This document shows, piece after piece, positions 35,470 through 44,455 of a stretch of 64,000 bases of DNA. The stretch covers positions 124,001 to 188,000 of the forward strand of contig CAVWDI010000009.1 of the NCBI GenBank assembly GCA_963753725.1, written 5' to 3'. The DNA is from CAVWDI01 sp963753725 (lineage in GTDB: Bacteria > Chloroflexota > Anaerolineae > Anaerolineales > UBA4823). A model generated the notes under the pieces. The model searched no databases. It saw nothing but the letters and a program-made list of their open reading frames with translations, and was not told where the DNA came from. Position 1 is the stretch's first letter; the number at the start of each line of letters is the position of its first letter. A program made the position numbers and the translations under genes.

Positions 35470-36414
35470 TTATGGGAGAAGAACATTTACAAGACTCTGG
35501 ACCGTCATTAAAATGTCACTGATAACCGAACCGATCGTTGAGTCATTTGTTGGTAACGGGGTTGGGGTGGGTTGCGTTAATTTTTTGGAGGCTGCATTAT
35601 CTGGGGCCGCTTTCTTAGGCAGGTTAGCTTTGGAGGGAATAGACTGGTCCTGCTCGGTCGGAATACTCCTGACAATTATCGGAGTTATTGTCCCCTGTCC
35701 TAAATTGTTCTGCATAAGAGTTGCTGTTGCTGTCCCTATCGTGCTCCCATCAGCGGACGTTTCCGAAATAAATAGGACTGGTGCAGGTGTGCTGCTTGGA
35801 ATTGGGATAGCAGTATTGGATGGTGGCAGGATTTGTGTGTTGGTTATCATCGCCGCCAATGCTGGTACAGAAGTATAAGTTGGGATGGGTGTGCCGGTCA
35901 CTTGAGGGGTTGAGGTGGCCAGAGGTGTGTTGGTCGATGTGTGAGTGGGAGTTGTCGCTTCGGATTTTATGCATATATCATCAAAGGAGGCAGGTTGTGG
36001 TTCAACGCCATAACCCCATACCCAGGCATCCACATCGCCGTCCCTTACTTCGCTGACACTTGCGCCTCGCGCCGAATAAACCCATTCGTTATTTATCAAT
36101 CGCCAATAGGACCAGAATAGTGGCTCCTGGCATTTCAGGCAGGAATCATCTGCGGGACAGCCAATAGTACCAATTTTACATACTGCCGCGCCCAATGGAG
36201 AATAATTTGCCTGCATGTCCAATCCAGAGCGTTCCAGCAGTTCAATACCTGATAAACTATCACCATCAAAAGAAATACAGATTGATTCTACAGAGCCGTC
36301 ACCAAACTCTACAACCAACCCGGCCTGCCCCGTCTTTTGGGCATTCGAAGTTAAATTGGGGATGAACGCCAAACTAATGATCGTCAGCCAAAATAATAAG
36401 GTACGTTTATTCAT
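35470..36414 (-). CDS. secreted transcobalamin-like beta-domain protein
   Basis: The 314-residue protein has a signal peptide (1-25) and a domain at about 30-140 that resembles the C-terminal beta domain of transcobalamin/intrinsic factor (DUF4430 type): SLSGIELLERSGLDMQ, GCPADD (85-90), FWSYWRLINNEW and DVDAWVWGYG. A long Thr/Pro/Ser-rich linker follows (about 150-290), then a modestly hydrophobic C-terminus that may hold it at the cell surface. It sits between the alpha/alpha-barrel protein and the ECF S component. Inference: it forms one half of a cobalamin-capture unit. Confidence 0.7.
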   Translation of the reverse strand: MNKRTLLFWLTIISLAFIPNLTSNAQKTGQAGLVVEFGDGSVESICISFDGDSLSGIELLERSGLDMQANYSPLGAAVCKIGTIGCPADDSCLKCQEPLFWSYWRLINNEWVYSARGASVSEVRDGDVDAWVWGYGVEPQPASFDDICIKSEATTPTHTSTNTPLATSTPQVTGTPIPTYTSVPALAAMITNTQILPPSNTAIPIPSSTPAPVLFISETSADGSTIGTATATLMQNNLGQGTITPIIVRSIPTEQDQSIPSKANLPKKAAPDNAASKKLTQPTPTPLPTNDSTIGSVISDILMTVQSLVNVLLP

Positions 36415-36444
36415 AAATAGGTCATTTCAAAACGATAAAATCCC

Positions 36445-37443
36445 TCACCAAAGGGAAACATACGGGATAAACAGTGGGCAGGGGGGCAGTTTTGCTTTTT
36501 TAATCGGAAAGGGTCGTTTCAATAATGCCGGAACTGCCTGTTGGGTGGCCAATATATTGGAACCTTCCCCTTTCATCCATTCAAAGCTTCCATCTGGAAG
36601 CTGTAAATCCAGTAAATAGCTAATCGGGTCAGTACTGCCGACGACCCATCTGCCAGCAGTTGGATCCTCCCCGGCTGCTATAATGGCTTGGACTGCATAA
36701 GCGGTTGAATTGGTATCGCTTGTCGTTGTATAAACATCGCTGTAGAAAAAACCAGCATCTGTCCCCTGTGAGGATTTAATAAAATTAACCCCGCTGATCA
36801 CTTCTGTAGTTGCCGACGTCTCCCCGGCAGCCAATAAAGCCATCACAACCGCGGCGGTGGTATTGGTATCGGTGGTAAAGAATGGTAGATCGCCGTATTT
36901 CCAACCGCCATCCAGTTGAATCTTACTCTTTAGATAATCTACCGCTTTTGGAGGAATAGGCTGGTTTTTAGATGCTAAACCCAAAATCGCAAATGCCTGG
37001 TTTATGCTGTCCGGATGATAAATTCCGGTAGCTGAATTGTAGAAATTTTCTGGTTTGGCGGCATCCGATGGCAGGCAGCTATCAGCTGCAACTAATCCCA
37101 TGACTAATTTTCCGGCTTCCCCGGCTGTAACTTTGGAGTAACCCCTTGCGTTTGATAACCAGTATTCCGACAGGGAAAGACTGTCATCTCCATTCCGCCA
37201 TTCACTTGCTTCATAACCTCCCGAACCAATTGCCAGAGTTGTATCAGAGCTGGAAGCTCCGGTCCCATAACCGCCAGTTTTTGGATCCTGTTGGGTAAGC
37301 AAGTAATCCAGCGCGTCGTAGGCCGCTGAAGTTAAGGGATCGACCGATACAGCCGCTGAGACCTGATTATTTAATAAGCTAAGTAAAAGGAGGACGATTA
37401 ATAAACCGACAGAACTGGAAAGAAGTGGATACATTTTTTTCAT
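36445..37443 (-). CDS. secreted alpha/alpha-barrel repeat protein, transcobalamin-like
   Basis: The 332-residue protein has a signal peptide (1-30) and prenyltransferase/squalene-cyclase-like helical repeats: YLLTQQDPKTGGYG, SINQAFAILGLASKN, LDGGWKYG, TAAVVMALLAAGE, STAYAVQAIIAAGEDP and LPDGSFEWMKGEGSNILATQQAVPALL (the last quoted in parts below family level). The alpha6/alpha6 barrel of human intrinsic factor and transcobalamin belongs to the same fold and ends in a similar SNxLATQQAVPAL motif. It is the first gene after a cobalamin riboswitch and is followed by a beta-domain protein and an ECF importer, so I infer cobalamin binding outside the membrane. A lipid-cyclase role is unlikely given the secretion signal. 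Confidence 0.72.
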   Translation of the reverse strand: MKKMYPLLSSSVGLLIVLLLLSLLNNQVSAAVSVDPLTSAAYDALDYLLTQQDPKTGGYGTGASSSDTTLAIGSGGYEASEWRNGDDSLSLSEYWLSNARGYSKVTAGEAGKLVMGLVAADSCLPSDAAKPENFYNSATGIYHPDSINQAFAILGLASKNQPIPPKAVDYLKSKIQLDGGWKYGDLPFFTTDTNTTAAVVMALLAAGETSATTEVISGVNFIKSSQGTDAGFFYSDVYTTTSDTNSTAYAVQAIIAAGEDPTAGRWVVGSTDPISYLLDLQLPDGSFEWMKGEGSNILATQQAVPALLKRPFPIKKAKLPPCPLFIPYVSLW

Positions 37444-37519
37444 GAGGTAGCCTCCGCGTTATTGAAAGAGTTTTGGTTATTTTGGCTGTGGTGAGGGCGC
37501 TGGGATAGATAACACAAAA

Positions 37520-37538
37520 CCCGCCCAATTTGGGCGGG
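37520..37538 (-). terminator. riboswitch-linked intrinsic terminator
   Basis: CCCGCCCA (37520-37527) and TGGGCGGG (37531-37538) form a perfect 8-bp stem. On the minus strand it is followed by TTTTGTGTT, so it ends transcription between the cobalamin riboswitch and the first structural gene (start 37443) when the vitamin is bound. Confidence 0.8.
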
Positions 37539-37589
37539 AGGCTTTTCGAAATAATTCTGGAGCTATGTGGATGGTTTTTGTTTGTAAGC

Positions 37590-37775
37590 TGTTCCACGTG
37601 CTCGGCCTCCCTTACCACGAGAGAGATTACGAGCTAGGCAGAGGCGGGAGTTCGGGCTTCACGAAGATCGTGTTACCGTTGCGGGACAGCACCGGTCTTC
37701 CATTCCATAAGAAGGGTCACCGGTTTTCCCCTTTATACGCCGCGCGTCCGGGCGGGGGGCGTACCTTTACCTGGC
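37590..37775 (-). ncRNA. cobalamin (B12) riboswitch
   Basis: On the minus strand the leader shows the conserved blocks of Cbl riboswitches in order: a stem with GGCGTATAAAGGGGAAAACC leading into GGTGA (37717-37731), then ACCGGTGCTGTCCCGCAACG-GTAA (B12-box region, core at 37673-37685), and GAAGCCCGAACTCCCGCCTC (37641-37660). A terminator hairpin follows at 37520-37538. It controls the run 37443 to 31873 (capture proteins and ECF importer). The outer boundaries are approximate. Confidence 0.85.
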
Positions 37776-37898
37776 TAGTTTTATTTGTATTAATTTATCA
37801 TTTAGCTAGATGTTTGTCAATGAAAACGTGCTGTTTAAAGTTTAACACTTTTCGAATTTCTTTTGTACTTCGGTGAACTAATATTCTATTGGTGGATT

Positions 37899-38402
37899 TT
37901 ATTCTTGCGCAATTATCTCGTCCGCAGGTGGTAGTTCATCCGATTCAAACTCTCCCCAGCGCCAGCCTTCAATTGCCCCACCTTCGATGCTAGAGTCCGC
38001 CGCGCCAACCTGGTAGCTCTGCCACTCCTCACCATCCCAATATTCGTAATTCCAAAACTTTTCTTCTTCACAGAAGCAATCGTCTGCCGGACATCCTACA
38101 CCCTCGATGCCGCAAACTGCGAACGATCCATCTCCGAAATCCTTAATATCTAAATTCAGTCCGGTTGATTTAAGCGCTTCAAATCCAGATACGGGTGCAT
38201 GAACAAAAATTTTCTGTGTTTGATAATCATCCGGGCTGTATTGGATAACAAGATATACAGACTCTGTTCCGCTGACTTCTGTATCCGGACTATGTTGTTC
38301 AGGGGTGGTCCCCGGTGAGGGTTGGGTAAGCAGTATTGAGATTAAAATAATAATATTTATGATCAGGATGAAAGCCGGTACGATTAAAATACTTTTGCGC
38401 AT
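37899..38402 (-). CDS. membrane-anchored transcobalamin-like beta-domain protein
   Basis: The 167-residue protein has an N-terminal membrane anchor (about 5-27) without a cleavage site that I can see, and a domain similar to that of the 35470-36414 protein: GFEALKSTGLNLD, GCPADD (103-108), FWNYEYWDGEEWQSYQ and GAIEGWRWG. Both have the paired Cys before and after GCPADD. It lies upstream of the cobalamin riboswitch, at the end of the iron/kinase gene run, so it is not under that riboswitch. It may bind cobalamin or another ligand at the outer membrane face. Confidence 0.65.
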   Translation of the reverse strand: MRKSILIVPAFILIINIIILISILLTQPSPGTTPEQHSPDTEVSGTESVYLVIQYSPDDYQTQKIFVHAPVSGFEALKSTGLNLDIKDFGDGSFAVCGIEGVGCPADDCFCEEEKFWNYEYWDGEEWQSYQVGAADSSIEGGAIEGWRWGEFESDELPPADEIIAQE

Positions 38403-38447
38403 ATGTATTTACCAAATTGATAAAAGAAATTTTTTGCTTTCAAAATT

Positions 38448-38966
38448 CTATTTGAGCCGGGTGATCTTATTGAATATGATCCTGGCCAGTTCGTCAGGAT
38501 TTTGTGTTCCGATGAGGATATTTTCGTCCTTTTCTAAAACTAGTTCTATGCCTGTTGTACCGCTGATGTTATAGATTTTTGGATTTCCAGCGCCCCAGCT
38601 GATCTCCCAGAAACCAATCTCTTTAAAAGGACCGTTCTCGACAGGTTCTACTCCAGCGATATCCTTTATTGGTATTGTTTGGTTCGTGAACGGTTTGATT
38701 CGGATTTTGATGCTCTCATCCATCACTTCGGTAATCATTTTGGTGAAATAAATTAGAGCCGGCACTCCGATTCCAACCAAAACAAAAAGTGCAATTACAA
38801 GCCAGTTTGGTAGGGGGGTCGTGCTGGTGGGTGTGCCAAGGATGATTTGCAGTAGAAAGCTGTACCAGCTCAGCCCGGTAGCCGCCAGCAGGAGTAACAA
38901 GATCCAACGCTGGCGGTAATATTGGGTCTCATGATAATGAACAAGTACTGAAGGTTCAATATTCAT
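38448..38966 (-). CDS. small membrane protein with PH-like domain (DUF6141-like)
   Basis: The 172-residue protein has two transmembrane helices (about 22-42 and 55-75) followed by a soluble domain resembling bacterial PH-like domains: IKIRIKPFTNQTIPIKDIAGVEPV, then GIELVLEKDENILIGTQNPDELARII (parts). No function is known. Its start overlaps the end of the ATP-cone kinase gene by 11 bases, so the two are coupled. Confidence 0.65.
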   Translation of the reverse strand: MNIEPSVLVHYHETQYYRQRWILLLLLAATGLSWYSFLLQIILGTPTSTTPLPNWLVIALFVLVGIGVPALIYFTKMITEVMDESIKIRIKPFTNQTIPIKDIAGVEPVENGPFKEIGFWEISWGAGNPKIYNISGTTGIELVLEKDENILIGTQNPDELARIIFNKITRLK

Positions 38967-40296
38967 AAGCGCTGCCGCCGATAAATTCCCTGATCAAAGA
39001 TTCCTGCGGTACGACAGCATCATCTTCAACCGGATCAAATTCACTCAGCACCTTTTGAACCCGATTTGCACGTTCGTATGCATCGGAACGCAGCGGGTCA
39101 TCGCAGTATTCTTCAATCCATTTATTGAAGTTGTCAAAAAGTTTTGGTTTATATATAGATAGTTCATACGGCATAGCGCTGTTGACAATATGATCAGCCT
39201 GGTTTAGATAGGGGATGATGTGGCGCATTTCACTTGACCGGACGTAATGCCAGTGCAGCAAAGTCTTCGTGGGATCGTACGATCGGAAAGCAGCGTCGCG
39301 CAGCATGCGCCGCATCAAGCGGATATCGGTCCACCTGATGTATTTGCCGTCAGAGGATTTCATTTGCAGCAGCGGTTCCAGATAGAGTTTGAATTTTTGA
39401 TCCTTTGGAACGCTCTCGGTCATATCCGCGTACAGTCCATGCAGACTGTCGATCAAGATGATCTCATCCGATTCAATCTTAAGTGGGGTGTGATCTAATT
39501 GTCTGCGGCTGGTCTTAAAATCATAGTAGGGGATCATTACCTCTTCCCCGGCGACTAACCTGCTTAAATGTTCGTTTATCAGGGGGATATCCAGAGCCTG
39601 GGGAGTCTCAAAATCATAATCGCCGAACTCATCTTTGGGGTGCATTTCCAGATCGAAGAAATAATTATCGACATTTAATGTTACTAATTTAATACCAACG
39701 TGTTGGAGATGCTGCGAGATTTTGATGGTGGTGGTAGTTTTGCCTGAAGATGAAGGTCCGCTGATGATGACCATCTTCAATTTTTGGCAGCATGTGAGCA
39801 GAGTTTGAACCGCATTCTCAACGTCTATGCGGTACGCATTCTCGGATTCAGCGATAATATCTTTAAGTTCACCGTTTGCCAGGCGGTCGTTATAACTTTC
39901 AATTGTATTCAAACCGTGCGACACTGACCAATCAAGCACATTCCAGATTTTCGCCCAGGGTATATTTTCAGAAGGGCGGGAAGCGCTTGCAGCTCGGTCG
40001 CGCCGCCGTTGGTTTCTTTCTTCCCTGTAAAGAATATAGGCTTTTGCTACTTTAGCGTGCCCGTTTTCGATGAGCACCTTTTCGACAATATCTTGAATTT
40101 CTTCAACAGTAGGGACCTGGTCTGCAGTGGTATTACTTTCCAAAATTTGGACGACCTGCTTGCTCAAGTTCTCGGCGGTCGCCTTGTCGCGACCACCGAC
40201 TGCAACTGCTGCCCGATAGATGGCGTTGGTTATTCTTTCCGGATTAAATGGTACGATTTTTCCCGTTCTTTTTTCTATATATTGTATGCTGGTCAT
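38956..40296 (-). CDS. ATP-cone plus uridine-kinase-like P-loop protein
   Basis: The 446-residue protein fuses an N-terminal ATP-cone (about 1-100: IEKRTGKIVPFNPERITNAI, ILYREERNQRRRDR), the regulatory nucleotide sensor of ribonucleotide reductases, with a phosphoribulokinase/uridine-kinase-type P-loop domain (GPSSSGKTTTTIKI near 180, DNYFFD, IPYYDFKTSRR, ILIDSLHGLY). Related fusions are annotated as nucleoside kinases. The ATP-cone suggests allosteric control by ATP/dATP; the substrate is unproven. It starts 4 bases after the DtxR-type regulator gene. Confidence 0.8.
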   Translation of the reverse strand: MTSIQYIEKRTGKIVPFNPERITNAIYRAAVAVGGRDKATAENLSKQVVQILESNTTADQVPTVEEIQDIVEKVLIENGHAKVAKAYILYREERNQRRRDRAASASRPSENIPWAKIWNVLDWSVSHGLNTIESYNDRLANGELKDIIAESENAYRIDVENAVQTLLTCCQKLKMVIISGPSSSGKTTTTIKISQHLQHVGIKLVTLNVDNYFFDLEMHPKDEFGDYDFETPQALDIPLINEHLSRLVAGEEVMIPYYDFKTSRRQLDHTPLKIESDEIILIDSLHGLYADMTESVPKDQKFKLYLEPLLQMKSSDGKYIRWTDIRLMRRMLRDAAFRSYDPTKTLLHWHYVRSSEMRHIIPYLNQADHIVNSAMPYELSIYKPKLFDNFNKWIEEYCDDPLRSDAYERANRVQKVLSEFDPVEDDAVVPQESLIREFIGGSAYEY

Positions 40297-40300
40297 CTGT

Positions 40301-40978
40301 TTAGTTATTTACCTTTACAAATATTTCTTGAGTAATGCGCGGGCCCAGTACGAAATTATTTCCTTCTCCTGATACTTGCAGGCTGAGGTTTTCGTCGAGC
40401 GGTGAATACTCGAGAATTCTAAGGCTGACGTTTGGTATTATACCCATATCACTTAGATAACGCAGCAGTTCGGGATTTTCATCCCTTACCTGCAGAACAA
40501 CCGCTTCCTGACCGGGACGCAGATCAGATAATGGTGATAATAACCTGTCTGGCATCTCTAATTCTCTGGTCGGTATTGGGTCGCCATGTGGATCGTGAGT
40601 AGGGTTGCCCAATGCTTTTGCAATACGCTCCTCAAATTCTTCAGAGATAACGTGTTCCAACCTGTCGGCTTCGGGATGCACTTCATCCCAGTCGTATTCC
40701 AACACTTCATGCAAAAACACTTCAATTAATCGGTGATGGCGGATGATTTCCAGTGCGATGCTTTCGCCTTTTTCCGTCAGCACTACCCCGCGGTGTTTTT
40801 GATATTCCACCACAGGCGGCTCGATATCATCTAGTTTTTTGATCATCCCGGTGACTGAAGCCGGCGCGAGACCCAATGCCATTGCGATCTGGTTGGTGCT
40901 GGCCCGCTCGTGTGTCGAGGTGATCTGGTAGATCGTTTTTAAGTAATCCTCAACAGTATGAGTAATTTCTTGAGACAT
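40301..40978 (-). CDS. DtxR/MntR-family metal-dependent regulator
   Basis: The 225-residue regulator has an N-terminal winged helix (YLKTIYQITSTHERASTNQIA), the dimerisation and metal-binding domain (RHHRLIEVFLHEVLEYDWDEV, EADRLEHVIS, LGNPTHDPHGDPIP, all family landmarks, quoted in parts) and a C-terminal FeoA/SH3-like domain (about 150-225). Such proteins repress iron or manganese uptake genes when metal is bound. It lies 82 bases after the FeoB membrane gene and probably belongs to the same run. The boxes at 44454-44487 are candidate targets. Confidence 0.88.
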   Translation of the reverse strand: MSQEITHTVEDYLKTIYQITSTHERASTNQIAMALGLAPASVTGMIKKLDDIEPPVVEYQKHRGVVLTEKGESIALEIIRHHRLIEVFLHEVLEYDWDEVHPEADRLEHVISEEFEERIAKALGNPTHDPHGDPIPTRELEMPDRLLSPLSDLRPGQEAVVLQVRDENPELLRYLSDMGIIPNVSLRILEYSPLDENLSLQVSGEGNNFVLGPRITQEIFVKVNN

Positions 40979-41060
40979 CGAGTTTATCTATCCTGGTTGT
41001 TCTTGCTGAGCTTCTGAGACAATTATTTAAGCAATTATTCGCTCGTAGTTGAAATTCCGT

Positions 41061-42494
41061 TTACAGCAAATCTTCCACCAACCGCCAGATTTGGGCAACA
41101 AAGAATGTGACCATCAGGCCCATCACGACCGGTAATAATGTCGCCACGGTCGTCCATTTCTTGCTGCCAGATTCTTTATACATGGTGTAGATTGTTGTGC
41201 TGCAAGGGTTGTGGATAAGGCTGAACAACATCAGGTTGACTGCTGTAAGCAGCGTCCAACCGCCGGCCACAAGAATGCCTCTGGTTGCATTCTCTTCCGC
41301 TTCAAACATAACCCCTGAACCAGGTCCGACATCAGCGCCCATTACCAATACCGTGAGCATGAGTATGGTTGGGATCACGATCTCATTAGCAGGGATAGCG
41401 ATTATGTAAGCCAGCAGTATTACGCCGTTTAATCCGATCAGAAAACCAACAGGATTGAGAAAGTTAATGATGTACTCAGCCAGGCTGACGCCGTTTATGG
41501 TTATATTTGCCACCAACCAGATGACAGCCCCAGCCGGCATAGCGAAGATGATTGCCCGCCATAGGACAAAAAATGTGCGGTCAATGATCGATGTGTAAAT
41601 CGTCTTCAGTATTTGAGGAGGACGGTAAGGAGGTAGTTCCAGGCTGAAAGTTGACACTTCCCCTTTCAATACCGTTCGCGAGAGCGCCCAGGATACGCCA
41701 AAGGAAAGCATCACACCCAATACTGCAATGGCCAGAACAGCGCCTGCTGATATTAATCCTGCCAGGTACGTGGGCACTAATGCCCCGATGAAAAGCGTGG
41801 CAATCAGGATTTGTGTTGGCCAGCGGCCGTTGCATAATGCAAAGTTGTTAGTGATCATGGCGATCAATCGTTCGCGCGGGCTGTCGATAATACGAGTAGA
41901 AATAATTCCTGCCGCGTTACAGCCAAAACCCATCATCATGGTCAAGGACTGTTTACCGTGCGCGCCGCTCTTCTTGAATGCTTTATCGAGGTTAAATGCT
42001 ACCCGCGGCAGATAACCAAAATCTTCAAGCAGTGTAAAAAGTGGGAAAAAGATCATCATCGGGGGCAGCATTACGCTGACAACCCAGGCTGTAGCCAGAT
42101 ACATACCGTCGATCAGCACCCCGCTCAACCACCAGGGCATGCCGATACTGGCTGCAATATTCAGTAGGAAGGGGTAAACTCTTCCGATTAAAAGTTCGGC
42201 GATCATCTTGGAGGGGTAGTTGGCTCCAATGATGGTCAGCCAGAATACGAGCGCAAAGAGTAATAACATGATTGGGAAACCCAACCACCGGCTGGTAACG
42301 ACGCGGTCTATCGTGCGATCCAGATCGAAGCGCGGTTTTTCGCCGGGACGCGTTACAGCCCTATCAGCGATGTTGGCGGCCTCCGTAAAAGTCGTTTCCA
42401 TAATCTGCTCATGGAAGTCTCCTCCGATCTGCCAGCGTAGGTCCTGGGCCGCGGCTAGTATTTCCTCAGCGGTTAATTGTTGTGCTGCATTCAT
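41061..42494 (-). CDS. feoB: ferrous iron transporter FeoB, membrane part (separate polypeptide)
   Basis: The 477-residue protein is the transmembrane portion of FeoB with two Gate-like repeats: MMMGFGCNAAGIISTRIID, and later ATRGILVAGGWTLLTAVNLM and SLIHNPCSTTIYTMYKESG (Cys-containing). About ten helices are visible. It lacks the G domain, which is encoded by the preceding gene with a 4-base ATGA overlap, so the two halves are made together. It transports Fe2+ across the inner membrane. Confidence 0.9.
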   Translation of the reverse strand: MNAAQQLTAEEILAAAQDLRWQIGGDFHEQIMETTFTEAANIADRAVTRPGEKPRFDLDRTIDRVVTSRWLGFPIMLLLFALVFWLTIIGANYPSKMIAELLIGRVYPFLLNIAASIGMPWWLSGVLIDGMYLATAWVVSVMLPPMMIFFPLFTLLEDFGYLPRVAFNLDKAFKKSGAHGKQSLTMMMGFGCNAAGIISTRIIDSPRERLIAMITNNFALCNGRWPTQILIATLFIGALVPTYLAGLISAGAVLAIAVLGVMLSFGVSWALSRTVLKGEVSTFSLELPPYRPPQILKTIYTSIIDRTFFVLWRAIIFAMPAGAVIWLVANITINGVSLAEYIINFLNPVGFLIGLNGVILLAYIIAIPANEIVIPTILMLTVLVMGADVGPGSGVMFEAEENATRGILVAGGWTLLTAVNLMLFSLIHNPCSTTIYTMYKESGSKKWTTVATLLPVVMGLMVTFFVAQIWRLVEDLL

Positions 42495-43363
42495 TGAGCC
42501 GCCTCCAACTCGATTTCCAACCTCTGGCCGGGTATCTCTTGCTCAACAGTCCTCAATTCGCCAAGTTCACCTTTGTAAAGCGCTTCACTGATCCTCTCGT
42601 CCCCATCGAGCAATCGCTGGGCGACCCAGCGTGAATTGGGAAGTTGGGGGTAAACACTTTCAATTTTTTCCACCAGGATATCGATGGCGCCTTTTAGCTC
42701 AGGAGGTTCATTGAGTATCCGGTAGGGCTTGTTAATGGTTTCACCTGTTGCGACTTCGCTGATCGTTTGCACGAGCGCTTCCAGACCTTCACCTCCACGG
42801 GCGGAGGTGGGCACGACCGGTACTCCCAGGTCGCGCGCCAGGCGGCGTTCGTCAACCACGATACCGTGCCGCTCAGCTTCATCCATCAAATTAAGGCATA
42901 CAACCACCCGGTCGGTAATCTGCATAACTTGGAGCGCTAGATTAAGATTACGCTCCAATTGGGTGGCATCAACAATCACGATTGTTACATCCGGTTGGCC
43001 GAATAAGATAAAATCACGTGCGATTTCTTCATCCAGACTGGTAGCCAGCAGCGAATAAGTACCGGGCAGATCGACCAGTTTAAATTTGGAGCCGCCGTAT
43101 TCAAAACCGCCCTCTGCACGGGATACGGTTTTGCCGGGCCAGTTTCCAGTATGCTGGCGCAGACCGGTCAGGGCGTTAAAAACTGTACTCTTTCCAACAT
43201 TGGGATTACCAGCCAATGCGACAACGAAATCCCAATCCTGCATATCGACACCCAGTTTCATCAAGTTGGCTGCGTTATGCACCGGGCAGCTCTGGCACTC
43301 GGAGGAGAGTGGGGCTGTTTTAATTTCTTTGATGTTCTTGGTTCCTTCTTTATCTTGTGTCAT
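42491..43363 (-). CDS. feoB: FeoB GTPase domain (separate polypeptide)
   Basis: The 290-residue soluble protein is the G domain of FeoB: GNPNVGKSTVFNALTG (G1, about 53-68), DLPGTYSL (G3), NLMDEAE (G4), then a helical GDI-like region. An N-terminal CQSCPVH motif could bind metal or a cluster. The membrane part follows as a separate gene. Its ATG overlaps the stop of the upstream DtxR-FeoA gene (TAATG), indicating coupling. Confidence 0.9.
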   Translation of the reverse strand: MTQDKEGTKNIKEIKTAPLSSECQSCPVHNAANLMKLGVDMQDWDFVVALAGNPNVGKSTVFNALTGLRQHTGNWPGKTVSRAEGGFEYGGSKFKLVDLPGTYSLLATSLDEEIARDFILFGQPDVTIVIVDATQLERNLNLALQVMQITDRVVVCLNLMDEAERHGIVVDERRLARDLGVPVVPTSARGGEGLEALVQTISEVATGETINKPYRILNEPPELKGAIDILVEKIESVYPQLPNSRWVAQRLLDGDERISEALYKGELGELRTVEQEIPGQRLEIELEAAQ

Positions 43364-44394
43364 TAGAGCGCCTCCGGTGCGCCTTTAATTCGAATAAGGT
43401 CAGCCTGGTCATCACGTAAAGCGATCAAAGCGCCGCGGATACGGTATGCGGTTGGATCACCGCTGGGGCTGTTCATCTCAGCCTGGATAACAGTACCTGG
43501 TAGGATTCCCAAGTCCATCATCCTTCTGCGCTCGCTGCCTCTAAACCGGGGTGACAAGGTCAGCACTTCACCAGTTTCTCCGGGCTTGAGGATTGAAAGC
43601 GGTTCACCAACAATTTTCGCTTCGGGCACCTCCTGCGGTATCTCCACAACAGAAATATTGGAAGCCATAATTGGCGCTAATAAGTGTTCCCTGCCATTCG
43701 CCAGAAAGCGAATCCTTTGAGGCCCTGATTCGATAATTTGAACGAGCATTCCAGGGTGGACTCCTTCCGCAACCAACTGGGCAAAAACAGTCTCCGGCTC
43801 ATCTTCAATGTGCACGATCCTAAGCGATTTATCCAGCGGCATTGAGGGCAGTGGTTCGCCGCCGTGCAGTACCAGCTCACCCTGCGCGGTGGGGATTGGG
43901 TCTCCGTGGGGGTCATGGGTCGGATTTCCCAATTGGGCGGATAAATCAGCCGTATCGGATAAGGTCAGATCATGCTCGTATCTTTCTGCCATATCATGCC
44001 ATTCTGATTTGGTATATCCGGTCTCGTCTGAAAGGTACCTTTCCCACAAGCGGTGAGCACGGATGATCTGCAAAGCATATTCCTGACCATCCGGGGTTAA
44101 CTTGAAAGTCTCGCCTTCCAGATCTACCAGGCCGCCCTCCTGCATCGATTCCAGTAATTTTGTTGCTTTGCCAGTATTAATCTGTAGCGCTCCAGCCAGG
44201 CTCTCTATTGTCGGTTGCCGGTGATGTCTTTCAGCTTTGTGGATGTGTTTGAGCGCATCTTCGCGTAATACACGTTCCGATAAACGCCGCATCCTTTGGA
44301 AATAACCGATCAGACCGCCTTTGGGCCAGAATAATAAGATGAATAAGCCCGTGAAAAACAGGCCGATGAGTAATGCAGTTAGTGGGTCATACAT
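43363..44394 (-). CDS. membrane-anchored DtxR-like/FeoA fusion protein
   Basis: The 343-residue protein joins an N-terminal transmembrane helix (about 8-25), a DtxR-like winged helix and metal-binding domain (HKAERHHRQPTIESLAGALQ, then RAHRLWERYLSDETG, AERYEHDL, LGNPTHDPHGDPIP) and two FeoA-like SH3 domains (about 190-260 and 265-340). It probably replaces FeoA for the split FeoB encoded next. Whether the helix-turn-helix still binds DNA while tethered to the membrane is unclear. A strong promoter and TTAGG/CCTAA boxes lie upstream. Confidence 0.8.
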   Translation of the reverse strand: MYDPLTALLIGLFFTGLFILLFWPKGGLIGYFQRMRRLSERVLREDALKHIHKAERHHRQPTIESLAGALQINTGKATKLLESMQEGGLVDLEGETFKLTPDGQEYALQIIRAHRLWERYLSDETGYTKSEWHDMAERYEHDLTLSDTADLSAQLGNPTHDPHGDPIPTAQGELVLHGGEPLPSMPLDKSLRIVHIEDEPETVFAQLVAEGVHPGMLVQIIESGPQRIRFLANGREHLLAPIMASNISVVEIPQEVPEAKIVGEPLSILKPGETGEVLTLSPRFRGSERRRMMDLGILPGTVIQAEMNSPSGDPTAYRIRGALIALRDDQADLIRIKGAPEAL

Positions 44395-44426
44395 AGTTTT
44401 GTCTCCATTGTTTTTAAATCGCTTAT

Positions 44427-44455
44427 ATAATAATACAAAAATTATAATCTGTCAA
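44427..44455 (-). promoter_or_regulatory. sigma70-type promoter of the iron-uptake genes
   Basis: On the minus strand TTGACA (44455-44450) and TATTAT (44432-44427) are separated by exactly 17 bases, about 33 bases before the ATG at 44394. Confidence 0.78.
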
